DNA of 64,000 bases from assembly GCA_004292755.1 (NCBI GenBank), contig RDXE01000026.1:1-64000 (forward strand), read 5' to 3'. Below, in pieces: positions 17,578-25,346 of the stretch (position 1 is the first letter of the stretch; each line of letters begins with the position of its first letter). The DNA is from Alphaproteobacteria bacterium (lineage in GTDB: Bacteria; Pseudomonadota; Alphaproteobacteria; Elsterales; Elsteraceae). Under the pieces are notes generated by a model, which was not told the DNA's origin, made no database searches, and saw only the letters and a list, made by a program, of their open reading frames with translations. The position numbers and the translations under genes were made by a program.

Positions 17578-18198
17578 ATGTTCACAGGCATCATCACCGA
17601 TGTCGGGCGGGTCCTCCGCCGCGATGTCACGGGCGCCGCGGGGGATACCCGTCTGGTGCTCGGCACCCGCTTCTCCCTCGACGATGTGGCGCTTGGCGCC
17701 TCCATCGCCTGCTCCGGCGTCTGCCTCACAGTGGTGGAGCGTGACAGCAACAGCTTCGCCGTCGATGTCTCGGGCGAGACGCTGTCACGCACGACCATTG
17801 GCGACTGGCAGCCCGGTCGCGCCGTCAATCTGGAGCGATCTCTTCGGATGGGCGACGAGCTGGGCGGCCACATCGTTTCCGGCCATGTCGATGGTGTCGG
17901 GCGCGTGGTGTCAATCGATCCGGTCGGTGGCTCCACCAAGTGGCGGTTCGCGGCCCCGCCTGAGCTTGCCCGCTTCATCGCCGAAAAGGGCTCCATCGCC
18001 ATTGATGGGGTGAGCCTGACCGTGAACCACGTGGACGGTGTGGAGTTCGAGATCAACATCATCCCCCACACGCTGAGCCATACGGCGTTCGGCGAAGCCG
18101 CGATTGGCGCGCCGGTGCATTTGGAGATCGATATGCTGGCCCGCTATGTTGCTCGCCTGATCGACAGTGGGCACAGCCTGCCGGGGGCCGCTCGATGA
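17578..18198 (+). CDS. ribE: Riboflavin synthase, alpha subunit
   Basis: Catalyses dismutation of two 6,7-dimethyl-8-ribityllumazines to riboflavin. The 206-residue protein has the two tandem lumazine-binding repeats: 'MFTGIITDVGRV' ... 'GASIACSGVCLTVVE' and 'HIVSGHVDGVGRVV' ... 'KGSIAIDGVSLTVNHVDG'. The stop codon overlaps the next gene's start (ATGATG). Some species call this gene ribC. Confidence 0.97.
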   Translation: MFTGIITDVGRVLRRDVTGAAGDTRLVLGTRFSLDDVALGASIACSGVCLTVVERDSNSFAVDVSGETLSRTTIGDWQPGRAVNLERSLRMGDELGGHIVSGHVDGVGRVVSIDPVGGSTKWRFAAPPELARFIAEKGSIAIDGVSLTVNHVDGVEFEINIIPHTLSHTAFGEAAIGAPVHLEIDMLARYVARLIDSGHSLPGAAR

Positions 18199-19304
18199 TG
18201 CACGACACTCTGGCCCTCTCCTCGATTGAGGACTTGCTGGCCGACTTGAAAGCCGGTCGCCCCGTGATCTTGGCCGATGACGAGGATCGCGAGAACGAAG
18301 GCGACATCGTTTTGCCAGCCGACCTCGCCTCGCCAGAGCAGATCAACTTCATGGCGCGCTATGCCCGCGGCTTGATCTGCCTTGCGATGACGCGCCAACG
18401 CGTGGCGTCGCTGGGGCTGCCGCTAATGGCGCAGCACAACGGCACCCGCCACCAGACTGCGTTCACAGTCTCCATTGAAGCGCGGGAGGGCGTGAGCACA
18501 GGCATCTCGGCGGCTGATCGCTCCCATACGATCCTGACGGCAATTGATCCCGCCAAGGGGCGCGACGACATCGTCACCCCTGGCCACGTGTTCCCGCTGG
18601 TGGCGCGTGATGGTGGTGTGTTGGAGCGGGCGGGCCACACCGAAGCCGCTGTCGACCTAGCCCGTCTGGCTGGCTTTAAGCCAGCGGGCGTGATCTGCGA
18701 GATCATGAATGACGACGGCACCATGGCGCGGTTGCCGGATTTGATCGCCTTCGCCCAGCGCCACGGCTTGAAGGTCGGCACGATTGCGGATCTGATAAAA
18801 TTCCGCCGCCAACGCGAGCGGCTGATCCAGCGCAATCTCACCACGCATTTCGAAACCGCCCATGCCGGCGGTTGGCAGTTGACGGTCTATGCCAACACCA
18901 TCACCGGCGTGGAGCATTTGGCCTTGGTGAAGGGCGATCTCTCGCAACCGGGGCCGGTGCTGGTGCGCATGCACGCGCTGTCGGTACTGGACGACGTGCT
19001 GGGTGACCGCATGCAGGGCCGCGCCGGTGAGTTGCATCACGCAATGCAGCGGATCGATGCTGAAGGGCGTGGCGTGGTTGTGCTGCTGCGCGACCCGCTC
19101 CCAACCTCGGTCTCCGACCGGCTGACCGCGCGGCTGGAAGGGCGCCCCTTCGAGTCGGCTGAATTGCGGGACTACGGCATCGGCGCCCAGATTCTCTTGG
19201 ACCTGGGTGTGCGCGAAATGATCCTGTTGTCCAACTCCCAGCGGACGGTGGTGGGCCTGGACGGCTACGACTTGACCATCCTCGGCCGTAGGCCGATCAC
19301 CTAA
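18195..19304 (+). CDS. ribB: DHBP synthase fused to a degenerate GTP cyclohydrolase II domain (RibBX type)
   Basis: The N-terminal half (to about residue 205) is an intact 3,4-dihydroxy-2-butanone 4-phosphate synthase: 'ILADDEDRENEGDIVLPAD', 'STGISAADRSHTI', 'VTPGHVFPLVARDGGVLERAGHTEAA'. It makes the four-carbon unit of riboflavin. The C-terminal half aligns with GTP cyclohydrolase II, but the three-Cys zinc site (family SECLTGDxxGSxRCDC) reads 'ALSVLDDVLGDRMQGRAG' with no Cys. GTP hydrolysis is therefore very unlikely. This matches the RibBX variant known in Proteobacteria. A separate ribA should exist elsewhere. Two start codons, ATGATG, overlap the ribE stop. Confidence 0.95.
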   Translation: MMHDTLALSSIEDLLADLKAGRPVILADDEDRENEGDIVLPADLASPEQINFMARYARGLICLAMTRQRVASLGLPLMAQHNGTRHQTAFTVSIEAREGVSTGISAADRSHTILTAIDPAKGRDDIVTPGHVFPLVARDGGVLERAGHTEAAVDLARLAGFKPAGVICEIMNDDGTMARLPDLIAFAQRHGLKVGTIADLIKFRRQRERLIQRNLTTHFETAHAGGWQLTVYANTITGVEHLALVKGDLSQPGPVLVRMHALSVLDDVLGDRMQGRAGELHHAMQRIDAEGRGVVVLLRDPLPTSVSDRLTARLEGRPFESAELRDYGIGAQILLDLGVREMILLSNSQRTVVGLDGYDLTILGRRPIT

Positions 19305-19323
19305 CCCTGGCCGTAGGCCGATC
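19284..19323 (+). repeat. 15-bp direct repeat at the end of ribB(X)
   Basis: GGCCGTAGGCCGATC occurs at 19284-19298, inside the last codons, and again at 19309-19323, just past the stop. Each copy is itself a small palindrome (GGCC-GTA-GGCC). It looks like a local duplication of the gene's 3' end. Confidence 0.7.
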
Positions 19324-19367
19324 CTGTCCCTTTGGCATCGCCCTGGTTGCCCCCTTGAAGGACCCCC

Positions 19368-19817
19368 ATGCACAGCCCGCACATCTTGATCTTGGAAGCG
19401 CGCTTCTACCGCGAACTGTCTGACTCGCTCGCCGCCGGTGCCATTGGCGCGCTGACCCAGGCAGGTGCCAGCTATGAGCGGATGGAGGTGCCCGGCTGCT
19501 TCGAGTTGCCAGCCGCACTGAAGATAGCCGCCACCGGCCACCAGCCGCGCCCCTTTGACGGCTATCTGGCGCTTGGTGTCGTGATCCGCGGCGAGACCAG
19601 CCACTACGACTATGTTTGCGACGTGGCTGCCAGCGGCCTCAACGCCGTCGCCCTGGAGCACCGCTTGGCCCTGGGCTTCGGCGTACTAACCTGCGAGACC
19701 GGCGAGCAGGCCTGGGCGCGTGCCGACCCAAACCGCAAGAACAAAGGGGCCGAAGCCGCCCGCGCCGTGCTGCGGATGATTGATATCCGATGCCAGTTCC
19801 AAGTCACTGGTGCTTGA
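19368..19817 (+). CDS. ribH: 6,7-dimethyl-8-ribityllumazine synthase
   Basis: Condenses the pyrimidine from RibD with the four-carbon unit from RibB to give the riboflavin precursor. The 149-residue product shows 'ILILEARFYRELSDSL', 'MEVPGCFELPAALKIA', 'YLALGVVIRGETSHYDYVC' and 'LALGFGVLTCETGEQAWARA'. In the usual signature 'FGVLT.ENxEQA' the Asn is replaced here by 'CETGEQA'. It is followed one base later by nusB, so the two are probably co-translated. Confidence 0.95.
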   Translation: MHSPHILILEARFYRELSDSLAAGAIGALTQAGASYERMEVPGCFELPAALKIAATGHQPRPFDGYLALGVVIRGETSHYDYVCDVAASGLNAVALEHRLALGFGVLTCETGEQAWARADPNRKNKGAEAARAVLRMIDIRCQFQVTGA

Positions 19818-19818
19818 G

Positions 19819-20340
19819 ATGGCTGCTGAGGACCCATCCGCCGCCCCAGGCGCCAAACGTCGCCCCTCCTCCAATCCCCGCAAACCAGGGCCGCCGAAAG
19901 GCGCACAGACCCGCACAGCCGCCCGCCGTGCTGCCCGCTTGGCCGCCGTGCAGGCGCTGTATCAGGTCGAGTTGGCGGAGATGCGCGGGCGCGAAGTTGT
20001 GGCGGAGTTCATCACCCACCATCTGCCGCCCGAAGCCGATCGCGGTGTATTCGGTGGCATCGTGTTGGGGGTTGAGGCCGAACTGCCGGTGATCGACACC
20101 ATGGTCCAAGGTGCGCTGGACGAAACCTTCACCCTGTCGCGCCTGGAGGCCGTGCTGCGGGCGATCTTGCGCGCTGGCGCATTTGAACTTGCCCGGAAGG
20201 CCGATGTGCCAGCCCGTGTGGTGATCGCAGAGTACATCCATCTGACGGTCGCGTTCTTTTCCGTCCAGCAGTCTGGCTTGACCAATGCCGTCCTGGACCG
20301 GCTGGCCCGTACCCTGCGCCCGCAGGAGTTTGAGGGCTGA
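19819..20340 (+). CDS. nusB: Transcription antitermination factor NusB
   Basis: RNA-binding helical protein that joins NusE (S10) on boxA to support rRNA antitermination. It has 173 residues, with a Pro/Arg-rich N-terminal tail of about 40 residues before the conserved core 'RRAARLAAVQALYQVEL'. The C-terminal core is 'LSRLEAVLRAILRAGAFELARKADVPARVVIAEYIHLTVAFF' in pieces. The ATG lies one base after the ribH stop; the alternative in-frame start inside ribH would add 13 residues. ribH-nusB-thiL is a common alphaproteobacterial order. Confidence 0.95.
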   Translation: MAAEDPSAAPGAKRRPSSNPRKPGPPKGAQTRTAARRAARLAAVQALYQVELAEMRGREVVAEFITHHLPPEADRGVFGGIVLGVEAELPVIDTMVQGALDETFTLSRLEAVLRAILRAGAFELARKADVPARVVIAEYIHLTVAFFSVQQSGLTNAVLDRLARTLRPQEFEG

Positions 20341-20341
20341 G

Positions 20342-21352
20342 ATGACCAGCGGCTCCCCCTCCTCCACGCCGCCTGCAGCACCTGTGTCCTTGGGCGAATT
20401 TGGCCGCATCCGGCGCTTCTTCGCGCCGCTGACGGGCCCGGCTGCGCTGGGCTTGGCCGATGATGCTGCAGTGTTACAAGCCCCACCCGATGGGCGCTTG
20501 GCGATCACCACGGACACCCTGGTCGCGGGCGTCCATTATGTCGGCGACGAACTGCCGGAGATGGTGGCGCGCAAAGCCTTGCGCGTAAACCTGTCGGACC
20601 TTGCGGCCATGGGGGCGGAGCCGATTGGCTACACCCTCTCCTTGGCCTTGCCGCGCAGCGTGGATGACAGCTGGGTCGCGGCCTTCGCCTATGGCCTGCA
20701 TGAGGATCAGCGCCGCTTTGGGCTGGAGTTGCTGGGCGGTGATTCCGTGTCAACCGCTGGGCCTGTCACCATCACCATCACGGCGCTGGGTCGGTTGGAT
20801 GGCCCGGCGTTGACCCGCAGCGGTGCCAAGGCCGGTGACTTGATCTGCGTCTCCGGCACCATTGGCGATGGCGCGCTCGGACTGGAGGTTGCAATGGGGC
20901 GGGAGGCGTGGCCCAGCGATGTTGCCGAAGCCCTGCACGACCGCTACCTGCTGCCGCACCCGCGTTTGGGCCTGGGCCGTGCGCTGGTTGGTATTGCCTC
21001 GGCGGCGATGGATGTGTCCGACGGGCTGTTGCAAGACCTCCATCACATTCTCGAAGCATCGGAGGTTGGGGGTGTGGTGCAGGCGGGCGCAGTGCCGTTG
21101 TCATCGGCTGCGCAATGGGTGGTCGATAGCGACCAAGAGCGCTGGTTGCCGCGGATTCTCGCGGGCGGCGATGATTACGAACTGCTGTTCACGGTATCGC
21201 CTGACCGACTCGATATGGTAAACATGATCGCGGACCGCTTAACGATGGCGGTCAGTGCGATTGGAACCATTGTGGCCGACAGTGGCCTGCGGGTGCAGGC
21301 TGCAGACGGCACGGACTTGGAGCTGAAGCAGTGGGGCTTCCGCCATTTCTAG
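20342..21352 (+). CDS. thiL: Thiamine-monophosphate kinase
   Basis: Phosphorylates thiamine monophosphate to thiamine diphosphate, the cofactor. The 336-residue AIR-synthase-fold protein shows 'LGEFGRIRRFFAPL', 'LGLADDAAVL' (metal-binding Asp pair), 'ITTDTLVAGVHY', 'KALRVNLSDLAAMGAEP', 'GGDSVSTAGPVTITITALG', 'AAMDVSDGLLQDLHHIL' and 'AGGDDYELLFTV'. Its ATG lies one base past the nusB stop (TGAGATG), so translation is likely coupled. Confidence 0.96.
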   Translation: MTSGSPSSTPPAAPVSLGEFGRIRRFFAPLTGPAALGLADDAAVLQAPPDGRLAITTDTLVAGVHYVGDELPEMVARKALRVNLSDLAAMGAEPIGYTLSLALPRSVDDSWVAAFAYGLHEDQRRFGLELLGGDSVSTAGPVTITITALGRLDGPALTRSGAKAGDLICVSGTIGDGALGLEVAMGREAWPSDVAEALHDRYLLPHPRLGLGRALVGIASAAMDVSDGLLQDLHHILEASEVGGVVQAGAVPLSSAAQWVVDSDQERWLPRILAGGDDYELLFTVSPDRLDMVNMIADRLTMAVSAIGTIVADSGLRVQAADGTDLELKQWGFRHF

Positions 21353-21366
21353 CCGGTCTTGGGCCG

Positions 21367-21801
21367 ATGATGCGGGTGTTCGTCACCCTGTTCGGCTTGG
21401 TCGGCTTGACCATCGCTGGTGTCTACATCGTGCTGTTTATTCAACAGTACCGATATGAAAACTTCACCGGCCCCGATGTTCGCCCGGCGTATGTGGAGTT
21501 GGAGCCGATCCACATTCCAATCCTGCGGGGCGGCGTGCCGATTGAAACCCGCACCTATGTGCTGGTGGTTGAAACTGGCCTTGGCCAGGATGCTGGGATC
21601 CGGGCGCAGGAATTGCGCCTGCGCGACGCCTTTGTGAGCCAGATGAACATGCTGGTCACCCGCCGCGCGCCGGAAAACCTGGACAACATCGACTTCGTCC
21701 GCGCTGAGTTGAAACGCGTGTCAGAGCCTGTGGTTGGTGTCGGCATCGTGCGCCAAGTGCTGGTGCGCACCATGACCCGCCAAGCTAACCCCAACGCGTG
21801 A
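21367..21801 (+). CDS. Single-pass membrane protein, FliL-like
   Basis: A 144-residue protein with one N-terminal transmembrane segment ('VFVTLFGLVGLTIAGVYIVLFI') and a periplasmic domain. Its second half resembles FliL: a 'TYVLVVETGL' strand, 'LRDAFVSQMNMLV', then 'LDNIDFVRAELKRVSEPVVG' and 'GIVRQVLVRTMTRQ'. FliL assists the flagellar stator, but no flagellar gene is nearby. The same position after thiL in relatives suggests a conserved housekeeping role. ATGATG gives two possible starts three bases apart. The assignment is by hand pattern only. Confidence 0.6.
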   Translation: MMRVFVTLFGLVGLTIAGVYIVLFIQQYRYENFTGPDVRPAYVELEPIHIPILRGGVPIETRTYVLVVETGLGQDAGIRAQELRLRDAFVSQMNMLVTRRAPENLDNIDFVRAELKRVSEPVVGVGIVRQVLVRTMTRQANPNA

Positions 21802-21933
21802 TCGGTCTTAGCACCTGCTGGCAGTGCTGCGCCCTAGGCGCGCGCCTGGGTCGGTGGGTGGGTCAGCGGGCTTGAGCGGGGGCCGGGTGGTCTGGTACTC
21901 CGGCTGTGACGCTTTGCTCGGAAGGAAGCCTCC

Positions 21934-22578
21934 GTGATTCAGTCTCTCGACCTAGCACACCCCGGCCTTGTGCGCCTTGACGACGAAGACGCCCCGGACG
22001 AGACCCCGACCACGCCACCAACACCGGACGCACCCCAACCGGGCCCCGAGACCCAGGCCCTGTTCAAGGGTCGGTTTGTCATGATCTTCGGGCCGATCAA
22101 CATGAAGCTGGCGCGCGAGGTGACTGCCCGCCTGCTTGCCCTGTCGACCGAAAGCAACGAGCCCATCAAGGTGATCATCAACTCACCGGGCGGGCACGTC
22201 GAATCCGGCGATACCATCCACGACATGATCCGCTTTGTCGGGGCACCTGTGAAGGTGATTGGCACGGGCTGGGTGGCCAGCGCTGGCGCCCATATCTTCC
22301 TTGGTGCCGCCAAGGAAAACCGGCTCTGCCTGCCCAATACCCGCTTCCTGTTGCACCAGCCGTCCGGCGGTGTGCGGGGTCCTGCTATCGACATCGGGAT
22401 TGAGGCGCGGGAGATCATCAAGATGCGTGAGCGTCTGAACCGCACCATCGCCGATGCTACCGGCCAGTCGTTGGAGCGCGTGACGAACGACACCGACCGG
22501 AACTACTGGATGTCGGCAGAAGAAGCCCTTGAATACGGTGTGGTCGGTCGGATCATCCAGTCGATCGGGGACGTTTAA
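21934..22578 (+). CDS. ClpP-family serine protease subunit
   Basis: A 214-residue caseinolytic-protease-type subunit. After an acidic, Pro-rich N-terminal tail of about 45 residues the ClpP core follows: 'FKGRFVMIFGPINMKLA', 'EPIKVIINSPGGHVESGD', the catalytic Ser in 'GTGWVASAGAHIFLGA', the catalytic His in 'TRFLLHQPSGGVRG' and the Asp in 'NDTDRNYWMSAEEALEYGVV'. The catalytic triad is intact. The tail differs from canonical ClpP and no clpX follows, so I treat it as a ClpP paralogue (ClpP2-like). GTG start with a GGAAGGAAG ribosome-binding site. Confidence 0.88.
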   Translation: MIQSLDLAHPGLVRLDDEDAPDETPTTPPTPDAPQPGPETQALFKGRFVMIFGPINMKLAREVTARLLALSTESNEPIKVIINSPGGHVESGDTIHDMIRFVGAPVKVIGTGWVASAGAHIFLGAAKENRLCLPNTRFLLHQPSGGVRGPAIDIGIEAREIIKMRERLNRTIADATGQSLERVTNDTDRNYWMSAEEALEYGVVGRIIQSIGDV

Positions 22579-22629
22579 CGGTTCGAGCGGGCGATCACGC
22601 ACCCGCGTGATTGCCCAGTGGACGAAGTT

Positions 22630-22658
22630 GCGACCTGCATGCGCACCATGCGGGTCGC
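22630..22658 (+). terminator. Hairpin after the ClpP-like gene
   Basis: GCGACCTGCAT and ATGCGGGTCGC form a stem of ten pairs with one T/G mismatch around a 7-nt loop, 52 nt past the stop. Only two T's follow, so termination strength is uncertain. Confidence 0.5.
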
Positions 22659-22717
22659 TTCGGTCCCCGACATCATGAGCTTGGGGCCCGACGCAGCTTG
22701 GGGGAGCCCGTCGATCC

Positions 22718-23899
22718 ATGTCACATGCCATTCTGCCAACCGATGCCGACCGCGCCTTGTTGGTGGGGCGTGCGTGGCTGCCGCAGCGTGATGGTCAACC
22801 CGCCGGTCCAGCGATGGTCGCCGTGGCCGGGGATACCCTGGTGGACATCACACCTTCGCTCCCAACCCTGGCGCATCTGTTGATGGCCGTTGACCCAGCC
22901 GCGAGCTTGCGCGCGGCTGTGGCCGCGGCTGCCCCCGGCTTGCCCCTCGCCCCCATCCTCGCGAACGCACTGGCGGAGGAGCGGGACCGCAGCCTGCCCG
23001 TCCTGTTGGCGCCGGCCGACCTGCAACCGATCAAAGCCTCTGGCGTCACCTTCGTTGCAAGCCTGCTGGAGCGCGTGATTGAAGAACAAGCGCGCGGGGA
23101 TCTGGCGCGCGCCGCCAGCATTCGCGCCGAGGTAACGGCTGTGATCGGCGATGATCTGGCCAAGGTGCGTCCCGGCTCGGCACAAGCAGCAGAGTTGAAG
23201 GCGTTGCTGATCGCCAAGGGGGCATGGTCGCAGTATCTGGAAGTGGGCATCGGCCCCGATGCAGAGATTTTCACCAAGTGCCCGCCGATGGCGGCGGTTG
23301 GTCTTGGGGCCGAGGTTGGTGTGCTCGCCACCTCCCACTGGAACAACCCGGAGCCCGAAGTGGTGCTGGTGATCGCCCCAACGGGTCAAGTGGTGGGGGC
23401 GACTCTTGGCAATGATGTCAACCTGCGCGATGTCGAAGGGCGGTCCGCGCTGCTGCTGGGCAAGGCGAAGGACAACACAGCCTCCTGCGCACTGGGTCCC
23501 TTCATCCGGCTGTTCGATGACAGATTCAGCATTGCGGATTTGCGCCAAGCAGAGCTTACCATGACCGTGGCAGGGCCAGATGGCTTCACCCTGCACGGCG
23601 CCAGCTCAATGGCACGGATCAGCCGTGATCCGTTGGATTTGGCGGCCCAGTGCCTGGGTCCCAGCCACCAATACCCCGACGGTGTGCTGCTGTTTCTGGG
23701 CACCATGTTCGCCCCCACGCAGGATCGTGGCGAAGTGGGCAAGGGTTTCACCCACCAGATCGGCGATGTGGTGAGTATCGCCACTCCCAGCCTTGGCACC
23801 TTGGTCAACCGCGTGACCACCTGCGACCAAGCAGAGCCGTGGACCTTCGGGCTGCGCGCCCTGTTCCAACACTTGGCCGCGCGCGGTATTGCTGTGTAA
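22718..23899 (+). CDS. Fumarylacetoacetate hydrolase-family protein
   Basis: A 393-residue protein with the C-terminal FAH fold: 'WNNPEPEVVLVI' (metal-binding Glu pair), 'GATLGNDVNLRDVEGRSALLLGKAKDN' and 'GVLLFLGTMFAPTQDR'. The long N-terminal part ('LVGRAWLP', 'TFVASLLERVIEEQARGD') resembles the FAH-family dehydratases that act on 2-keto-3-deoxy sugar acids rather than true fumarylacetoacetases. No sugar-oxidation genes adjoin it, so the substrate is open. The next gene, yqgE, is convergent five bases away. Confidence 0.82.
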   Translation: MSHAILPTDADRALLVGRAWLPQRDGQPAGPAMVAVAGDTLVDITPSLPTLAHLLMAVDPAASLRAAVAAAAPGLPLAPILANALAEERDRSLPVLLAPADLQPIKASGVTFVASLLERVIEEQARGDLARAASIRAEVTAVIGDDLAKVRPGSAQAAELKALLIAKGAWSQYLEVGIGPDAEIFTKCPPMAAVGLGAEVGVLATSHWNNPEPEVVLVIAPTGQVVGATLGNDVNLRDVEGRSALLLGKAKDNTASCALGPFIRLFDDRFSIADLRQAELTMTVAGPDGFTLHGASSMARISRDPLDLAAQCLGPSHQYPDGVLLFLGTMFAPTQDRGEVGKGFTHQIGDVVSIATPSLGTLVNRVTTCDQAEPWTFGLRALFQHLAARGIAV

Positions 23900-23904
23900 G
23901 GGGA

Positions 23905-24477
23905 CTAGGCGTGCCCTGCCTCAGCTGACAGCATCTCCAGCCGGATGCCGATTTTGGCGATCGCCCGTTCCCACTTGGCGTCGAGGTCGCGGTCGAACAC
24001 CAGTTCCACATCGGCTTCGGCATGAAGCCAGGCATTCTGCTGCAGTTCGCTATCCAGCTGCCCCGGCCCCCAACTGGCGCATCCCAGCGCCAGCATGGCG
24101 CGCGATGGCCCAGCACCGATGGCGATTGCCTTCAGAATGTCGGTGGTGGAGGTCAAGGCAATGTCGTCATCCACGGCCATGGAGCTTTCCTCCATCCGGT
24201 CCGTGGTGTGGAGGACAAACCCGCGCGATGGCTCCACGGGCCCGCCGAAATGCACCAACCGATGCTCTGCCAGTCCGTCGGTCTCAATCCCCAGCTGCTT
24301 CATCAACTCCTTAAAGCCGATGGAGCCAGCAATCTTGTTCAATACCAGCCCCATCGCACCTTCCGGGTTGTGGGCACATAGAAAGATGACCGAGCGGGCG
24401 AACCGCGGATCACGCATGCCTGGCATGGCAATCAACAGCTTGCCGGACAGGGAATGGTCGTCGAGGCGCAAAGGCAT
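23905..24477 (-). CDS. yqgE: YqgE/AlgH family protein (UPF0301)
   Basis: A 190-residue conserved bacterial protein of unclear function. Family hallmarks are 'LSGKLLIAMPGMRDPRFARSVIFLC', 'EGAMGLVLNK', 'HFGGPVEPSRGFVLH' and 'ALGCASWGPGQLDSELQQNAWL'. Relatives are called AlgH after a presumed link to alginate regulation, not an established activity. It is divergent from the peroxiredoxin gene across 235 bp. Confidence 0.93.
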   Translation of the reverse strand: MPLRLDDHSLSGKLLIAMPGMRDPRFARSVIFLCAHNPEGAMGLVLNKIAGSIGFKELMKQLGIETDGLAEHRLVHFGGPVEPSRGFVLHTTDRMEESSMAVDDDIALTSTTDILKAIAIGAGPSRAMLALGCASWGPGQLDSELQQNAWLHAEADVELVFDRDLDAKWERAIAKIGIRLEMLSAEAGHA

Positions 24478-24662
24478 GTCCGCAAAGATAATCTGCCATC
24501 GCCCCCTATGCCAGAGGCACAGTGAAACAATGACTACCAGCTTGCCGCTACGCCCGCCCGCCCCACCTGTTTGGTGGGTTACACCGGCGCCGTGGCGTCC
24601 GTCACGACCGGAGGCGTCCGAAGAACGCGGGAGGCGGTTGCATCCGTTCCCAGCGATCCACT

Positions 24663-24694
24663 AGAACCGCGGTCAGCAGCAACCGCGGCGTTCT
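24663..24694 (+). promoter_or_regulatory. Leader hairpin of the peroxiredoxin gene
   Basis: AGAACCGCGGT pairs with ACCGCG and GTTCT, a stem of 11 pairs with a 2-nt bulge and an 8-nt loop. It ends about 18 nt before the peroxiredoxin start codon, so it could affect transcription or ribosome access. Confidence 0.4.
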
Positions 24695-24712
24695 GCCACA
24701 AGAGGGATCCCC

Positions 24713-25192
24713 ATGACTTTGCAAGTTGGCGACAAGCTTCCGTCCATCACGTTGCGCCACAAGACGGCCGACGGCATTCAGACCATCACCACGGACGAAT
24801 TGTTCCAGGGCAAGGTGGTGCTGTTCGCGCTGCCGGGCGCCTTCACACCAACCTGCTCGGCCAAGCATGTGCCGGGCTTCCTGGCCCATTATGATGCGTT
24901 CGTTGCCAAGGGCGTGGACCGCATCGCCTGCCTGAGCGTGAACGACGCCTTCGTCATGGGCGCGTGGGGCAAGGACCAGAATGTCGGCGACAAGATCCTG
25001 ATGCTGGCCGATGGCAACGCCGAATTCGCCAAGGCCACTGGCCTGGAGATGGATGGCAGCGGCTATGGCATGGGCACGCGCATCAAGCGGTTGGCGATGG
25101 TGGTCGAAAACGGCGTGGTGACCATGCTGAACATCGAGGCACCGGGCCAGTTCGAGGTTTCCTCGGCTGAAGCCGTGCTCGCGGCACTGTAA
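24713..25192 (+). CDS. Prx5-type peroxiredoxin
   Basis: Thiol peroxidase of 159 residues that reduces hydrogen peroxide and organic hydroperoxides in the cytoplasm. The peroxidatic Cys is in 'LPGAFTPTCSAKHVPGF', the hallmark of the AhpC/Prx5 group. 'CLSVNDAFVMGAWGKD' and 'YGMGTRIKRLAMVVENGVV' are also Prx5-like. There is no fused glutaredoxin domain, so reduction must come from a separate partner. Confidence 0.95.
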   Translation: MTLQVGDKLPSITLRHKTADGIQTITTDELFQGKVVLFALPGAFTPTCSAKHVPGFLAHYDAFVAKGVDRIACLSVNDAFVMGAWGKDQNVGDKILMLADGNAEFAKATGLEMDGSGYGMGTRIKRLAMVVENGVVTMLNIEAPGQFEVSSAEAVLAAL

Positions 25193-25205
25193 ACAGCGTG
25201 AGCGT

Positions 25206-25230
25206 GGGAGGGGCCCTCGGGGTCCCTCCC
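25206..25230 (+). terminator. GC-rich hairpin after the peroxiredoxin gene
   Basis: GGGAGGGGCCC and GGGTCCCTCCC pair over 11 positions (one G-T wobble) around a TCG loop, 14 nt past the stop. It lacks a T-run but is very stable and isolates the next operon. Confidence 0.6.
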
Positions 25231-25310
25231 CTGCCACAACCATCGAGCGATTTCAGTTATACTAATTGTAACCGTATTGACGACTTCTCCTTAAATGCGA
25301 TCCGATGCGC

Positions 25311-25335
25311 CTCGCAATGGATAAGCCATTGTGAG
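25311..25335 (+). promoter_or_regulatory. Hairpin abutting the ribosome-binding site of the ferritin-like/MNIO operon
   Basis: CTCGCAATGG and CCATTGTGAG are complementary in nine of ten positions (the tenth is G-U in RNA) around an ATAAG loop. The 3' arm touches the strong GGAGGGG Shine-Dalgarno at 25335-25341, five bases before the ATG. It could be an operator or a translational switch. A TATACT hexamer at 25258-25263 is a weak -10 candidate. Confidence 0.5.
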
Positions 25336-25346
25336 GAGGGGAAGCC

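Noticed and set aside
18800-19304. Working GTP cyclohydrolase II domain (bifunctional RibBA)
   Set aside because: The conserved zinc Cys residues are all absent in the aligned segment.
16414-19367. FMN riboswitch upstream of the riboflavin genes
   Set aside because: The gaps before ribD, ribE, ribB(X) and ribH are 36 bp or less, overlapping, or 63 bp without the conserved FMN-aptamer segments; none can hold one.
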